DNA of 51,267 nucleotides, taken from an uncultured Clostridia bacterium. GTDB taxonomy: Bacteria > Bacillota > Clostridia > Christensenellales > CAG-917. Under the pieces are notes generated by a model. It ran no database searches. It saw only the letters and a list, made by a program, of their open reading frames with translations, and was not told where the DNA came from. The translations under genes and the position numbers were made by a program. The DNA is taken from contig CAKQGN010000009.1 of the NCBI GenBank assembly GCA_934233745.1, positions 5,001 through 56,267 of the forward strand. Reading direction: 5' to 3'. The first letter of the stretch is position 1; each line of letters opens with the position of its first letter. Below are positions 49,900 through 51,267 of the stretch, piece by piece.

Positions 49900-50808
49900 A
49901 TGGTCGAACTATCTTCTCTTTTATTCAAGCCGGTGATTGACCGCGACACTTCAAACGTGGTCGGGCGCATAAAAAATGCATATTTTTCGCAAGGTTGCAA
50001 TAGTATTGCATATTTCGTCATAACATCGGACAAATACGATTGCGACTCGCTCCTTCCCATCGGCGACGTTTTGTGCTTTTCGGATGCAATCGTCATTCAA
50101 AACGACTCAAATGTCAGATGTGTGAACGATGTCGATTTCACATTGTTTTCAAACGGAATTATAGGAATGGAAGTTTACACTCAAAACGGCATTCTAAAAG
50201 GCAAAATTCAACAAGTCGAGTTTTCAAAAAGTGGCAAAGTAAACAAACTATGCACCGAAAACGAACAATTTACGCCCCAAAACGTCGCTTGCGTAGGCGA
50301 TGTAATCTTGCTCAAAACCGCAAAACAAAAAAAAGCGACAAAGGCAGCGATACCTCGCCCAAAAAAAGAAACGAAAGTGTTTGTTTTATCAACCGAGAAG
50401 CAGTTTTCCCACGCCGAAAGTATCCCATCCGATGTAGTATCGCCTGAAAACAAGGAATATTTATCCGACAGCGAAAAATCGGCATCTATCTCGTCGGATT
50501 TTATTCCGATGCAAATAACATGCGCACCGCTTGCAACGCAAACATCTCCCGACTCGCCGTATTTTTCAAACAACGCTCTGAAAATGCTTGACGCCCCGAG
50601 CGTCGAAGACGACGGCCGCACTCCCGCACGAATTATATCCGATTATTCGTTTTTGCTCGGCAGAATGCTTTCGGGCAATCTGACGTCATATACAGGTACA
50701 ATACTCGCACAAACAGGAGCGATTGTCGATGACGACTTGGTTGAAAAAGCCCGCCTCGCCGGAAAACTTGTAGATTTGGTATTGCTGGCAAAACTCGACA
50801 ATCAATAA
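49900..50808 (+). CDS. Probable PRC-barrel protein with long low-complexity region
   Basis: This 302-residue protein starts at 49900 after CGAGGTGAAAATT. Residues 1-75 and about 85-145 each look like a PRC-barrel-like beta domain (MVELSSLLFKPVIDRDTSNV, DSLLPIGDVLCFSDAIVI; then NGIIGMEVYTQNGILKGKIQ). The next 100 residues are Lys/Ser/Pro-rich (KQKKATKAAIPRPKKETK) and probably disordered, and the last 70 form a helical end (DYSFLLGRMLSGNLTSYTGT, ARLAGKLVDLVLLAKL). Cytoplasmic; PRC barrels act in RNA processing, sporulation (YlmC-like) or photosynthesis. The precise role is unknown. Confidence 0.7.
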   Translation: MVELSSLLFKPVIDRDTSNVVGRIKNAYFSQGCNSIAYFVITSDKYDCDSLLPIGDVLCFSDAIVIQNDSNVRCVNDVDFTLFSNGIIGMEVYTQNGILKGKIQQVEFSKSGKVNKLCTENEQFTPQNVACVGDVILLKTAKQKKATKAAIPRPKKETKVFVLSTEKQFSHAESIPSDVVSPENKEYLSDSEKSASISSDFIPMQITCAPLATQTSPDSPYFSNNALKMLDAPSVEDDGRTPARIISDYSFLLGRMLSGNLTSYTGTILAQTGAIVDDDLVEKARLAGKLVDLVLLAKLDNQ

Positions 50809-51267
50809 CGGATATGTCAATATTCCCCTGAATAAGTGTGATTCTACCTCAACAAAAGTTTGTCGGTGTGTACTCTAATTAGATGCGCCCCCTCTTTCCG
50901 GACACGCCGGTATTTCTCCCACCACTCAAATAAGGACAATTCTCTACAAGATTATCCGTCGTTCGCGGGGGAGACAATCGGCACTCGCATAAATAGGGGC
51001 AATTCTCTCATTATGCCACCGTCCTTTGTGCGCCAGCTACGCAACAACACGGCGCAGTCGGACGGTACAACCGTCAAGCTCGGCGCTCATATTCTCGCCG
51101 CCTTGCGGCTCGTGTTCCGTCTTCGAAGTTGCATATTCCGTGTATAAGAACGCTATAAATGGGTTGAACGTTTAGCACTCTAATTGCAATTTCCCCCTTC
51201 CTCACGTGTTTCCCCAACCGCCGTTCCCCCTTAAAAGGGAACCCACGGCGTCCGCTCCGCGTGGGGA
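50809..51267. repeat. Structured intergenic repeat, copies B (tandem, runs off the window)
   Basis: No gene is seen to the window end. GTGTACTCTAA (about 50867), GCACTCGCATAAAT (about 50982), CGTCAAGCTCGGCGCTCATA (51073), TGTATAAGAACGCT (about 51142) and again GCACTCTAATT, CCTCACGTGTTTCCCC and hairpin CGCCG-TTCCC...GGGAA-CCCACGGCG (51171-51262) follow the order of copy A, and a second unit begins after about 300 bp. Confidence 0.8.

Overview
The window looks like a chromosomal piece of an uncultured, gut-type Gram-positive bacterium (Bacillota, Clostridia-like). Supporting signs are AGGAGG-type ribosome sites, many lipobox lipoproteins, GHxx/HWH cysteine-repeat, InlB-like and BspA-like surface proteins, a 7TM-DISM/His_kinase two-component pair, M18 and M29 aminopeptidases, a CwlD-like amidase and gltX next to radC. 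The taxonomic call is an inference from gene style; no rRNA is present.

Layout. 1-3.7 kb is core sequence: mnmA (cut by the window edge), a small membrane protein facing an XRE regulator with two operator-like palindromes between them, a zinc-ribbon membrane protein, cysteine synthase, and tRNA-Arg(CCG). From the tRNA to about 22.9 kb is a mosaic accessory region. The last 16 nt of the tRNA recur 136 bp downstream. An RloA/RloB (AbiL-like) defence pair sits between two 67-68 bp direct repeats, followed by an ArdA antirestriction operon. Next come a 1566-residue BspA-type lipoprotein with its likely two-component system, large hairpins beside a broken HUH Rep gene, a large serine recombinase preceded by a coupled 52-codon ORF, a fossil recombinase tail, and a two-gene unit of an m5C DNA methyltransferase overlapping a GHKL-ATPase fused to a TIR domain. 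That last unit has no restriction nuclease and is the best candidate for an undescribed defence system here.

23-33 kb encodes three large exported proteins in tandem on the minus strand: a DUF6273 lipoprotein, a lipoprotein with four HWH/CxxC repeats whose middle closely resembles EF-Tu domains II and III, and a C-terminally anchored protein with InlB-like repeats. 33-36 kb has a solute-binding lipoprotein followed by a membrane-tethered LuxR-type regulator. 36-40 kb carries three aminopeptidase genes (M18, M18, M29).

40.4-41.4 kb and 50.8-51.3 kb are non-coding and share a roughly 300 bp structured repeat; the first also holds a MITE-like hairpin and two nested hairpins with a common core. 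Between them lie class II fructose-bisphosphate aldolase, a COG2426-type membrane protein, a TtcA-like tRNA thiolase, an anchored subtilase, gltX-radC plus a possibly leaderless small gene, a CwlD-like amidase, a palindromic cluster of four DnaA-box-like sites, and a probable PRC-barrel protein.

Taken together, the accessory region combines abortive-type defence, methylation, antirestriction and mobile-element remains at a tRNA-linked site, while the rest is surface biology and housekeeping.
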